DNA of 6,031 bases, taken from an uncultured Blautia sp. (lineage in GTDB: Bacteria > Bacillota > Clostridia > Lachnospirales > Lachnospiraceae). Within the stretch, counting starts at the first letter, position 1. Each line of letters opens with the position of its first letter. Shown in pieces: positions 1-6,031 of the stretch. The notes under the pieces are model-generated. The model made no database searches. It was given only the letters and a program-made list of their open reading frames with translations, and was not told where the DNA came from. The DNA is taken from contig URWL01000137.1 of the NCBI GenBank assembly GCA_900551465.1, forward strand, positions 1 to 6,031, in the 5' to 3' direction. The position numbers and the translations under genes are program-made.

Positions 1-9
1 AATATATAT

Positions 10-39
10 TTGTCAACAAGAAAAAAGAAAAAATATAAA
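10..39 (+). promoter_or_regulatory. Candidate sigma-A promoter upstream of eno
   Basis: TTGTCA (10-15) and TATAAA (34-39) are each one base from the sigma-A consensus and are separated by 18 bp, which would put the start of transcription near 46 and give eno a leader of roughly 165 nt. The -10 box overlaps an AT-only palindrome at 36-52 with 8-base arms (TAAATAAA/TTTATTTA) around one central base. The region is so rich in A and T that chance matches are likely. No better-spaced -35/-10 pair was found closer to eno, though the true promoter could also lie left of the window. Confidence 0.35.
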
Positions 40-117
40 TAAAATTTATTTAAACAGTAAAAATAGTTTTATCATACAAAATAAACTGAAAATTACAAAA
101 TAGTTTTTTGAATAGGA

Positions 118-173
118 AAGAAAATATAGGAGATGCTAAGATTAGCATCGGTGTACGGAAGGTATATTTTCTT
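118..173 (+). promoter_or_regulatory. Nested inverted repeats in the eno leader
   Basis: An 11-base arm AAGAAAATATA (118-128) is perfectly complementary to TATATTTTCTT (163-173). Inside this pair lies a second perfect inverted repeat, GATGCTAA (132-139) and TTAGCATC (142-149), with two bases between the arms. As RNA this would fold into an outer stem enclosing a hairpin, ending 22 nt before the eno ribosome site. The right outer arm also overlaps a weaker competing hairpin, GGTATA (161-166) with TATGCC (175-180), so two exclusive folds are possible. No T-run follows, so this is not an intrinsic terminator. It matches no riboswitch or T-box that I recognise, and the inner repeat could equally be a protein-binding operator. 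The function is unknown. Confidence 0.4.
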
Positions 174-209
174 GTATGCCGGAACTATTAATCTCAGGAG
201 GTAAAAAAT

Positions 210-1559
210 ATGCTGCGTTATTTGCCTGTACGAAGAGTTTATGCAAGACAAGTACTGGATTCCAGAGGAAATCCGACAGTAGAAGCAGAAGTGACAATAG
301 GGGAAGGGATCATGGGCATTCATGGGTATACAGCCAGAGCTATGGTACCCTCTGGGGCGTCTACCGGAAGATTTGAGGCAGTAGAGCTTCGAGACGGAGA
401 AAAAGACAAGTATTTGGGGCTTAGTGTAGAAAAAGCAGTAAATAATGTGAATACCAAGCTTGCAGAGGCCATATTAGGAGAAAATGCATTGGATCAGATG
501 AATATAGACCGGCTTCTTATTGAGGCGGACGGTACAGAAAACAAGAGCAGCGCAGGCGCCAATGCTGTTCTCAGTGTTTCTATGGCTGTGGCAAGGGCGG
601 CGGCAAAGGCTCTCAGAATACCTCTTTATCAGTATATTGGAGGATGCCATACAAAACAGATGCCGGTTCCTATGATGAATATCCTGAATGGGGGGAAGCA
701 TGCGGATAATACCGTGGATCTTCAGGAATTTATGATCATGCCCTGCGGAGCAGAAGACTTTTCCCGGGGATTGCAGATGTGTGTGGAAATTTATCAGCAC
801 CTGAAAATCATTCTGAAAGAGAAAAATTTATCTACCGCGGTGGGCGATGAGGGCGGATTTGCACCGGATCTTGCGGATTCCAGAGATGTATTAGCCTTGC
901 TGGTCCATGCTTCAGAATGTGCGGGATATCATCCGGGAAAAGATGTAATGATCGCCATAGATGCAGCGGCCAGCGAACTTTATGATAAAGAAAAAGGTGT
1001 GTATTATTTTCCGGGAGAAAGTCAGATGAAGGGCAGGGAAATACTCAGAGACTCTGGAGAAATGATACAATATTATGAAAGTCTCCTGGATGAATTTCCG
1101 GTTATCTCTATTGAAGATGGACTGGAAGAAGATGACTGGGAAGGGTGGAAATTAATGACAGAGCGTCTGGGGAACAGGATCCAGCTGGTTGGAGATGATC
1201 TTTTTGTTACGAATCAGAAGCGTCTTGCCTGTGGAATCAAACTGGGGGCGGCAAATGCTGTCCTCATAAAGGTCAATCAGATCGGTACAGTTACAGAAGC
1301 GCTGGATGCTGTAAAGCTGGCACAGAAAAATGGATATCATACGGTGATCTCACATCGTTCCGGAGAGACGGAGGATACATTTATCGCAGACCTGGCAGTG
1401 GCATCAGGAGCAGGACAGATCAAAACAGGAGCGCCCTGTCGTTCGGACAGAAATGCAAAATATAACCAGCTCCTCCGGATTGCAGAGAATCTGGGAGAAC
1501 TGGCTGTATATGAAAATCCGTTTATTTCAGAGTGTAATACTGCAGAACCGCACCTTTAA
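210..1559 (+). CDS. eno: Enolase (phosphopyruvate hydratase)
   Basis: Cytoplasmic glycolytic enzyme that interconverts 2-phosphoglycerate and phosphoenolpyruvate with Mg2+; enolases normally act as dimers or octamers. The 449-residue product carries the whole active site: the SGASTG loop (48-53), H164 and E173 in the NGGKHADN...QEF region, E214 in GDEGGFAP, metal ligands D251, E302 and D329, catalytic K354 in the LIKVNQIG signature, SHRSGETED (381-389) with H382, and K405 in [12 protein letters not shown]. It is about 19 residues longer than the B. subtilis protein as I remember it: a few residues at the N-terminus, about six just before the SGASTG loop (around 35-43), about six near 273-281, and about four at the C-terminus. 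The ATG has an AGGAGG site (196-201) at 8 nt spacing. The last 12 codons overlap the convergent membrane gene. No strong terminator follows. All key residues are present, so it should be active, although it could be one of two enolase paralogues in the genome. Confidence 0.97.
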   Translation: MLRYLPVRRVYARQVLDSRGNPTVEAEVTIGEGIMGIHGYTARAMVPSGASTGRFEAVELRDGEKDKYLGLSVEKAVNNVNTKLAEAILGENALDQMNIDRLLIEADGTENKSSAGANAVLSVSMAVARAAAKALRIPLYQYIGGCHTKQMPVPMMNILNGGKHADNTVDLQEFMIMPCGAEDFSRGLQMCVEIYQHLKIILKEKNLSTAVGDEGGFAPDLADSRDVLALLVHASECAGYHPGKDVMIAIDAAASELYDKEKGVYYFPGESQMKGREILRDSGEMIQYYESLLDEFPVISIEDGLEEDDWEGWKLMTERLGNRIQLVGDDLFVTNQKRLACGIKLGAANAVLIKVNQIGTVTEALDAVKLAQKNGYHTVISHRSGETEDTFIADLAVASGAGQIKTGAPCRSDRNAKYNQLLRIAENLGELAVYENPFISECNTAEPHL

Positions 1560-3510
1560 ATTCAAAAGTCTGAGATACCTGGTAAGTATCCAGAAGCCAT
1601 TTGCTTTTTTCTTTTGAACTGTATTTTTCCATACGGCTTATGGTTCCTTCTCCGGCCAGGAAGGCAGGAATCTGTTTTTCCCTGATATCATCCATGATAT
1701 GATCTCCTGCTTCCGGCCTCAAAGACAGATCAGGAAGATCCAGAGTATAGCAGCTGGTATCCCAGCGGAGGATGGAATAAATCTCGGGAACACCAATGCC
1801 AAATGCATAGGTGTTTTCCGGGATGTTGGCTGCAATATGAGCTGCAAAGTCGTTGATTTCCTGTTTGTTGTGAAGTTCTTCACGAAGAGCTGTATTTTGT
1901 CCATACTGGATCAAATTTCCAGTACATACAGTCATAAGTATCAAAAGAGCTGTTCCGGTGAAGAAACATCGAAAAATATCCATACCTTTGAATTGATTTA
2001 GGTTTTTAAAACGGAAACTGCGAAATGCTTTCATGCCTCCTTCTGCAAGCAGACACAGAAGAAGAATACAGGGGATGTGGGCAATTTCCAGGTTATGGTA
2101 GGCGGCTCTGTTTATAAAATAGGTAATCTGACCAAGTGAAAGTACAGCAGCTGCAAAAGCAAAACATGCAGGAAGGTATTCTTTGGAATCGGCACTTCCG
2201 CTTCTGCGCAGAAACCACATATGGGAAATTCCCCATGCACAGGCAAGGAAAAGCAGAGCAATAACACTCATATAAGCACTGGCAAAATCCGGAAGATCTA
2301 CTCTTAAAAGATCATCCATATAGGAGGACTGAAGTAGAGGGAATAAAAATTCACGGATTCCCATAATTGTCCCGCCGTTTGCCAGGTTGTAGATTTCCAC
2401 GGTACCCCAGGCGCCAAGAAAACTAAGGACGATCCCTGAAACATGGAGAAAGGCAGTTCGGATAACATAAAATATTTTAGTCTCTTTGCGGCAAAGGCTT
2501 TTCAGGATCCAGAATCCGGCCCAGGCTGCTCCGCAGAAAAGTCCGCTTTCAGTGTTCCAGAGTATGCCAAGGAAAACAATACCGTATCCCAGTATACAGC
2601 TTAATCGGTTCAGCTTTTTATAGCGGACACAAAATGCCATATAGCAGAGCATGAGGCACATAAACAGCACTCTGTGAGGCCAAAGCTGCCAGTAGATGCC
2701 GCTTCTCATGGCAAGCACAGGAAAACTTAATGCTACCGCGCCAATGATGCGTAAAAGGTCATTTTTTACGATGAAATGCAGTGCGAGGAACGCTGCCAGA
2801 AAACTCAGAGCACCTACCAGGGTATTCAGGAGAATAAAGTCGATCAGATCTCCTCCGAGAAGTTTCATGGGCAGTTTATACAGGATTCCATAATGTCCGT
2901 AAATGCTGGTAGTATTTTCGGTATAAGGACTTCCGTGAAGGACATTGTATATGGAATTAAAATAGGCGTTCATATGAAGCCGGTCCGGCTCATTTCTGAG
3001 AAAAACTTCAGGAGTATAAAAATTGTAGCCGATCAGAAGCGTCAGCATTCCGTAAAAAGCTATCATTGCAGAAGGTTTTACAGAAACAGAACTTTTTTTT
3101 ATAAAGGAGAAAAAAAAGACAGCTTCCAGGAGTAAAGCTGCAGCAGCCAGCCATAAAGGTATGATATGCCAGATATAACGAACAGATACAGATCCATACA
3201 CTTCTGTTTCCAACTGAAACATGCGGATCAGGAACAGGATGTTCACTGCTGACAGGATCATGGCCGCAATGGTGGCCGGGTAAGGCTTATCCAGGACAGA
3301 GGGCTTTTTTAAATGAGCCAACAGCAGAGAAAACAGAAGATAGGCAAGACAGAATAGTATTACTACTATTGCATAGGTAAGAAGATTGATGTTTCCTTTG
3401 GAGCTGATGGCATTGGAAAGTGCCGGGACTTGCAGACAGCATACGGCAAACCCAAAGGAAAGTGCGAGAGACAGAAGAAAAGACAAGATTTTGTTTGTTG
3501 AAGTTTTCAT
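1522..3510 (-). CDS. Polytopic membrane protein, possibly a GT-C-type glycosyltransferase
   Basis: I cannot assign this protein to a named family. From the ATG at 3510 it is 662 residues; an in-frame ATG at 3522 would add MRVT, but its AAGGA sequence would then touch the start codon, whereas it lies 11 nt from 3510, so 3510 is preferred. Numbering from the longer start, about 14 hydrophobic segments span residues 12-537 (for example 12-34, 46-70, 83-103, 118-140, 226-250, 352-372, 415-437, 517-537), followed by a soluble tail of about 125 residues. Between early membrane segments lies a polar loop (about 170-215) with [18 protein letters not shown] and [10 protein letters not shown]. An acidic residue followed by 'hG.PY' and 'YGhYG' motifs in such a loop resembles polyprenyl-phosphate-sugar-dependent GT-C transferases of cell-envelope glycans; this is inference only. 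It could instead be a flippase or another envelope protein. It has its own promoter and converges on eno with a 38-bp overlap. The reading frame is intact. Confidence 0.9.
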   Translation of the reverse strand: MKTSTNKILSFLLSLALSFGFAVCCLQVPALSNAISSKGNINLLTYAIVVILFCLAYLLFSLLLAHLKKPSVLDKPYPATIAAMILSAVNILFLIRMFQLETEVYGSVSVRYIWHIIPLWLAAAALLLEAVFFFSFIKKSSVSVKPSAMIAFYGMLTLLIGYNFYTPEVFLRNEPDRLHMNAYFNSIYNVLHGSPYTENTTSIYGHYGILYKLPMKLLGGDLIDFILLNTLVGALSFLAAFLALHFIVKNDLLRIIGAVALSFPVLAMRSGIYWQLWPHRVLFMCLMLCYMAFCVRYKKLNRLSCILGYGIVFLGILWNTESGLFCGAAWAGFWILKSLCRKETKIFYVIRTAFLHVSGIVLSFLGAWGTVEIYNLANGGTIMGIREFLFPLLQSSYMDDLLRVDLPDFASAYMSVIALLFLACAWGISHMWFLRRSGSADSKEYLPACFAFAAAVLSLGQITYFINRAAYHNLEIAHIPCILLLCLLAEGGMKAFRSFRFKNLNQFKGMDIFRCFFTGTALLILMTVCTGNLIQYGQNTALREELHNKQEINDFAAHIAANIPENTYAFGIGVPEIYSILRWDTSCYTLDLPDLSLRPEAGDHIMDDIREKQIPAFLAGEGTISRMEKYSSKEKSKWLLDTYQVSQTFEFKGAVLQYYTLK

Positions 3511-3521
3511 GGTTACACGCA

Positions 3522-3528
3522 TCCTTTT
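3522..3528 (-). promoter_or_regulatory. Ribosome binding site deciding the membrane-protein start
   Basis: On the - strand AAAAGGA lies immediately before or within the first possible ATG (3522-3520) and 11 nt before the second in-frame ATG (3510-3508). A Shine-Dalgarno sequence cannot serve an ATG it overlaps, so the second ATG is the likelier start. The spacing is slightly long and the match is only partial, so initiation may be modest. Confidence 0.5.
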
Positions 3529-3546
3529 AAAATTTAATCAATGTTT

Positions 3547-3568
3547 GAAAAAGACATAAGTCTTTCTC
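3547..3568 (-). promoter_or_regulatory. Hairpin at the predicted 5' end of the membrane-gene mRNA
   Basis: Read on the - strand, GAGAAAGAC and GTCTTTTTC form a 9-bp stem with one G-U pair and a TTAT loop. It begins within a few bases of the transcription start predicted from the promoter at 3574-3602. A stem at the extreme 5' end can protect an mRNA from 5'-dependent decay; that role here is inference. It resembles a small terminator, but the run of T is inside the stem rather than after it, so termination would be weak. Confidence 0.4.
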
Positions 3569-3573
3569 AATAT

Positions 3574-3602
3574 ATCATCTACGAAAGAAGGAAGGTTGTC
3601 AA
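3574..3602 (-). promoter_or_regulatory. Sigma-A-like promoter for the membrane-protein gene
   Basis: On the - strand a perfect -35 box TTGACA (3602-3597) is followed after exactly 17 bp by GATGAT (3579-3574), a 4/6 match to the -10 consensus. Transcription would start near 3567, giving a leader of about 57 nt to the ATG at 3510. The promoter faces away from the secG promoter, with 19 bp between the two -35 boxes. Confidence 0.55.
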
Positions 3603-3621
3603 GGATTTTAGAGAAAAACTG

Positions 3622-3650
3622 TTGAAATCCGGATATCCATGTGATACAAT
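3622..3650 (+). promoter_or_regulatory. Sigma-A promoter of secG with extended -10
   Basis: TTGAAA (3622-3627) and TACAAT (3645-3650) are each one mismatch from consensus with an ideal 17-bp spacer. A TG dinucleotide at 3642-3643, one base before the -10 box, makes an extended -10 element. The start of transcription would be near 3657, leaving a leader of about 26 nt that carries the secG ribosome site. The spacer contains two overlapping 8-base palindromes, ATCCGGAT (3627-3634) and GGATATCC (3631-3638), which may be coincidental. Confidence 0.7.
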
Positions 3651-3682
3651 AAGCAATAGTTGATTAGGAGGTGTAACCCAAA

Positions 3683-3919
3683 ATGGAGATATTAAGAATT
3701 ATCCTTACGGTAATTTTTGCCATAGATTGCGTTGCTCTTACAATAGTAGTTCTTCTGCAGGAGGGCAAACAGCAGGGTCTTGGTTCTATCGCAGGTGTTG
3801 CAGATACATACTGGGGTAAAAACAAGGGACGTTCTATGGAAGGTGGTCTGGTAAAAGCAACAACCATTATGGCTGTTTTGTTTTTTGTTCTGGCCATTGT
3901 TTTAAATATGAATTTCTAA
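3683..3919 (+). CDS. secG: Preprotein translocase subunit SecG
   Basis: Small integral membrane subunit of the SecYEG channel; SecG assists SecA-driven export of unfolded proteins. The 78-residue product has the usual SecG plan: a first membrane segment (about 4-25), a cytoplasmic loop, and a second membrane segment (about 58-77). The family hallmark is present at the end of the first segment, VLLQEGKQQGLGSIAG (23-38), followed by a GKNKGR stretch comparable to the Gly/Lys-rich loop of other SecG proteins. The length is typical. The ATG is set by AGGAGGTG (3666-3673) at 9 nt spacing. A good extended -10 promoter lies upstream and a strong terminator begins 20 nt after the stop codon, so secG looks like its own short transcription unit even though rnr follows on the same strand. 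Confidence 0.95.
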   Translation: MEILRIILTVIFAIDCVALTIVVLLQEGKQQGLGSIAGVADTYWGKNKGRSMEGGLVKATTIMAVLFFVLAIVLNMNF

Positions 3920-3939
3920 GGATTTTGAAGAAAACGGAG

Positions 3940-3971
3940 ACACTCTTGTAAATGCACAAGAGTGTTTTTTT
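3940..3971 (+). terminator. Intrinsic terminator after secG
   Basis: ACACTCTTGT (3940-3949) and ACAAGAGTGT (3956-3965) form a perfect 10-bp stem around the 6-nt loop AAATGC, followed directly by six more T (3966-3971). It begins 20 nt after the secG stop codon. It should end most secG transcripts before rnr, although the AT-rich stem may allow some readthrough. Confidence 0.88.
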
Positions 3972-3998
3972 GACTAATCTGTGAGAGAAAGTTATTGT
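3970..3998 (+). promoter_or_regulatory. Candidate promoter for rnr overlapping the secG terminator
   Basis: TTGACT (3970-3975), one base from consensus, uses the last two T of the terminator tract. After a 17-bp spacer comes TATTGT (3993-3998), a 4/6 match to the -10 box. Transcription would start near 4005, about 36 nt before the rnr GTG, leaving room for its ribosome site. An alternative pair, TTGTGA (3995-4000) and TACAAA (4017-4022), would start almost on top of the ribosome site and is less likely. Confidence 0.45.
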
Positions 3999-4030
3999 GA
4001 ACGGAGACAGAAGCAGTACAAAAAGTAAAA

Positions 4031-4035
4031 AGGAG
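4031..4035 (+). promoter_or_regulatory. Ribosome binding site that fixes the GTG start of rnr
   Basis: AGGAG (4031-4035) lies 5 nt before GTG at 4041. An in-frame TAA at 4026-4028 closes the frame just upstream, and the first in-frame ATG is far downstream at 4617, inside the conserved protein. GTG is therefore the only reasonable start. Confidence 0.8.
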
Positions 4036-4040
4036 TTCAA

Positions 4041-6031
4041 GTGAGCAGAAAAAAAGTCTGGGAAAAGAAAAAAAAGTTTTCGAAAGATAATCATAAATTA
4101 AAGAAGAAAAATATTAAAAATCTTGAGAAACTGGGGCTTATAAAAGAGGGGATCTTCATTGGGAATCCAAGAGGATTTGGATTTGTGGAGACTGGTGAAG
4201 ACGAAGAAGATATCTTCATTCCCGCAGATTCAGTGAATACTGCCCTTCATCAGGATAAGGTACAGGTCCTCTTAAAAAAAGACCAGAAGCCTGGAAAGCG
4301 AAGAGAGGGAGCTGTGCTGAAAATTCTGGAACGGAGCACATCGGAAGTGGTTGGTACGTTTCAGCGGGAAGGGGATTATGGATTTGTTGTCTGTGATAAT
4401 CAGAAACTTTTCAGGGATGTTTATATCTCTGCAAAAAATTCCCATGGTGTCCGTGATGGAGAAAAGGTAGTTGCCCAGATCATAGATTATGGTACAGAAC
4501 GTCGTAAGCCGGAAGGGAAGATCACGGAAGTTCTTGGCAGCATCCATGCGCCGGGAACGGATATTCTGGCTATTGTAAAAAGTTTTAACATTCCGTCGGA
4601 ATTTCCGGTCCGCGTGATGAATCAGGCAATGCGTGTTCCGGATCATGTGCTGGATGCCGACTGGGATGGCAGAGAGGATCTTACGGGGCTTATGACAGTT
4701 ACTATCGACGGAGAAGATGCAAAGGATCTGGATGATGCGGTTTCTCTTACAAAAGAAGGAAATATTTATCATCTGGGAGTTCATATTGCAGATGTGAGCA
4801 ATTATGTTCAGGGCGGAAGCGCCATTGATAAAGAAGCATTAAAAAGAGGAACCAGCGTGTATCTGGCAGACCGAGTGATTCCCATGCTTCCGGAACGTCT
4901 TTCCAATGGGATATGTTCTCTGAATCAGGGGGTGGACCGTCTTGCTCTCAGCTGTCTGATGGATATAGACGGGCAGGGAAATATTGTGGCTCATAAGATC
5001 ACAGAAAGTGTGATCAGAGTAGACAGACGCATGAGTTATGAACAGGTCCGCAGTATCCTGGAGGATGGAGAGACAGAGACCAGCAGAGAATACCGGGAAT
5101 TTGTCCCCATGTTCTTTCTGATGAGAGAACTGTCTCAGCTGCTGCGCAGCAGAAGGCATCACAGAGGATCTATTGATTTTGAGTTTCCTGAAAGTAAAAT
5201 CATTCTTAACGGTGCAGGACGTGCGATCGATGTACGTCCTTATGAGGCTAACTGTGCCACGGAAATTATTGAAGATTTTATGCTGATGGCAAATGAGACG
5301 GTTGCCAGAGAGTACTGCAAGGGGGAATACCCTTTTGTATACAGAACGCATGAAAATCCAGATCCGGAAAAGGTGGAAGAGCTTCTGACGCTTCTTCATC
5401 ATCAGGGAATCCAGGTACGGAAATCCCGGGAGGAGATCACACCGAAGGAAATCCAGGAAATTCTGAAAAGCATCCAGGGACTGCCAAATGAGACAATGAT
5501 CAGCCGTCTGACGCTGAGAACAATGAAGCAGGCAAAATATACAACAGAATGCAGCGGGCATTTCGGGCTGGCGGCCAGATATTACTGCCATTTTACTTCG
5601 CCGATCAGGAGATATCCGGATCTGCAGATCCACAGGATCATCAGAGACAACCTTCGAGGCAGACTTCAGAGAGAGGGAAAAACAGAACATTACAGAGAGA
5701 TTTTGGAGGAAGTGGCTCGTCAGTCCAGCGTTTGTGAAAGACGGGCGCAGGAGGCAGAAAGAGAATCTGATAAACTGAAAAAGGCAGAGTATATGTCATA
5801 TCATCTGGGAGAAGAATTTGACGGGATTATTTCAGGCGTTACAGGATATGGACTATATGTGGAACTTTCCAATACAGTGGAGGGGCTGGTCCATGTAACC
5901 AGCCTCAGAGATGATTATTATGAGTTTGATCAGGAAGCCTATGAACTGAGAGGACAGCTGACGAAAAAAATTTATCATCTGGGACAGAAGGTCCGTGTCC
6001 GTGTGGCAGATGCAGATGCTATGAAGCGTAC
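4041..6031 (+). CDS. rnr: Ribonuclease R (3'-5' exoribonuclease), 3' end beyond the window
   Basis: Processive hydrolytic 3'-5' exoribonuclease of the RNase II/R (RNB) family; RNase R degrades structured RNA and takes part in rRNA quality control and decay of mRNA during tmRNA-SmpB trans-translation. The frame is open for 663 codons to the window edge. A Lys-rich N-terminal tail (13 Lys in the first 30 residues) is followed by cold-shock domain 1 (about 34-85, with RGFGFV and DIFIP), cold-shock domain 2 (about 105-165, with DYGFVV) and the RNB catalytic domain (about 211-535). The catalytic aspartates D223, D229, D231 and D232 lie in IDGEDAKDLDD. Also present are IPMLPERLSNG (280-290) and HFTSPIRRYPDLQIHR (517-532). 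An S1 domain starts near 590 and is cut by the window. The N-terminal helix-turn-helix common in RNase R is absent, and the terminator and promoter upstream leave no room for it. Runs of seven and eight A lie in the first 12 codons. It may be transcribed from the promoter at 3970-3998. Confidence 0.95.
   Translation, partial: MSRKKVWEKKKKFSKDNHKLKKKNIKNLEKLGLIKEGIFIGNPRGFGFVETGEDEEDIFIPADSVNTALHQDKVQVLLKKDQKPGKRREGAVLKILERSTSEVVGTFQREGDYGFVVCDNQKLFRDVYISAKNSHGVRDGEKVVAQIIDYGTERRKPEGKITEVLGSIHAPGTDILAIVKSFNIPSEFPVRVMNQAMRVPDHVLDADWDGREDLTGLMTVTIDGEDAKDLDDAVSLTKEGNIYHLGVHIADVSNYVQGGSAIDKEALKRGTSVYLADRVIPMLPERLSNGICSLNQGVDRLALSCLMDIDGQGNIVAHKITESVIRVDRRMSYEQVRSILEDGETETSREYREFVPMFFLMRELSQLLRSRRHHRGSIDFEFPESKIILNGAGRAIDVRPYEANCATEIIEDFMLMANETVAREYCKGEYPFVYRTHENPDPEKVEELLTLLHHQGIQVRKSREEITPKEIQEILKSIQGLPNETMISRLTLRTMKQAKYTTECSGHFGLAARYYCHFTSPIRRYPDLQIHRIIRDNLRGRLQREGKTEHYREILEEVARQSSVCERRAQEAERESDKLKKAEYMSYHLGEEFDGIISGVTGYGLYVELSNTVEGLVHVTSLRDDYYEFDQEAYELRGQLTKKIYHLGQKVRVRVADADAMKR

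Noticed and set aside
1..60. AT-rich tract as a replication origin or attachment site
   Set aside because: No DnaA-box cluster, iterons, direct repeats or integrase gene is visible; an AT-rich promoter region explains it.
133..204. A 23-codon + strand frame starting at ATG 133 after AGGAG and ending TAA inside the eno ribosome site, a possible leader peptide
   Set aside because: The AGGAG sequence abuts the ATG with no spacer, the start lies within the inner inverted repeat, and the peptide has no run of regulatory codons. Probably coincidental.
1592..1615. Possible weak eno terminator: AGAAGC/GCTTTT stem followed by a T-rich stretch on the + strand
   Set aside because: The stem is only 6 bp with a G-U pair, the T residues are partly inside the stem, and the stretch is explained by lysine codons of the - strand gene.
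1699..2001. A 100-codon + strand open frame inside the membrane-protein gene
   Set aside because: It is antisense to an intact membrane-protein frame, with no ribosome site or recognisable motif.
4272..4784. A 170-codon open frame on the - strand opposite rnr
   Set aside because: It is opposite the cold-shock and early catalytic domains of RNase R, and its composition is Cys/His/Arg-rich as expected of a shadow frame.
4839..5690. A 283-codon open frame on the - strand opposite rnr
   Set aside because: It lies wholly inside the RNB catalytic region of RNase R, whose motifs are conserved on the + strand; the opposite translation shows no recognisable domain.

Overview
The window looks like chromosomal DNA from a low-to-moderate GC Gram-positive anaerobe, most likely a Clostridia/Lachnospiraceae-type gut bacterium. 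This is an inference. It rests on strong AGGAGG-type ribosome sites, sigma-A-like promoters, Firmicutes-like protein sequences and the enolase - secG - RNase R gene neighbourhood. No mobile element, CRISPR array, tRNA or rRNA is visible.

Layout from left to right. Positions 1-209 form a very AT-rich upstream region with a candidate promoter (10-39) and a leader containing two nested perfect inverted repeats (118-173 and 132-149). Enolase (eno, + strand) runs from 210 to 1559. A large polytopic membrane protein on the - strand (1522-3510) converges on eno and overlaps its last 38 bases. It resembles uncharacterised GT-C-type glycosyltransferases but cannot be named. The 3523-3682 interval carries back-to-back promoters, one leftward for the membrane gene and one rightward for secG. 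secG (3683-3919) encodes a small subunit of the Sec translocon. A strong intrinsic terminator (3940-3971) follows, and a candidate promoter whose -35 box lies in the terminator's T-tract may restart transcription for rnr. The RNase R gene (rnr) starts at a GTG at 4041 and runs off the right edge in its C-terminal S1 domain.

The conserved genes are housekeeping functions: glycolysis (enolase), protein export (SecG) and RNA turnover with trans-translation support (RNase R). In many Firmicutes secG and rnr sit next to smpB, so smpB may lie just beyond the right edge. The membrane gene has its own promoter, lies on the opposite strand, and interrupts this block; it may be a lineage-specific insertion. 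Nothing here amounts to a clearly new biological system. The points most worth checking are the eno leader structure, the eno/membrane-gene antisense overlap, the RNase R that lacks the usual N-terminal helix-turn-helix, and the unidentified membrane protein.
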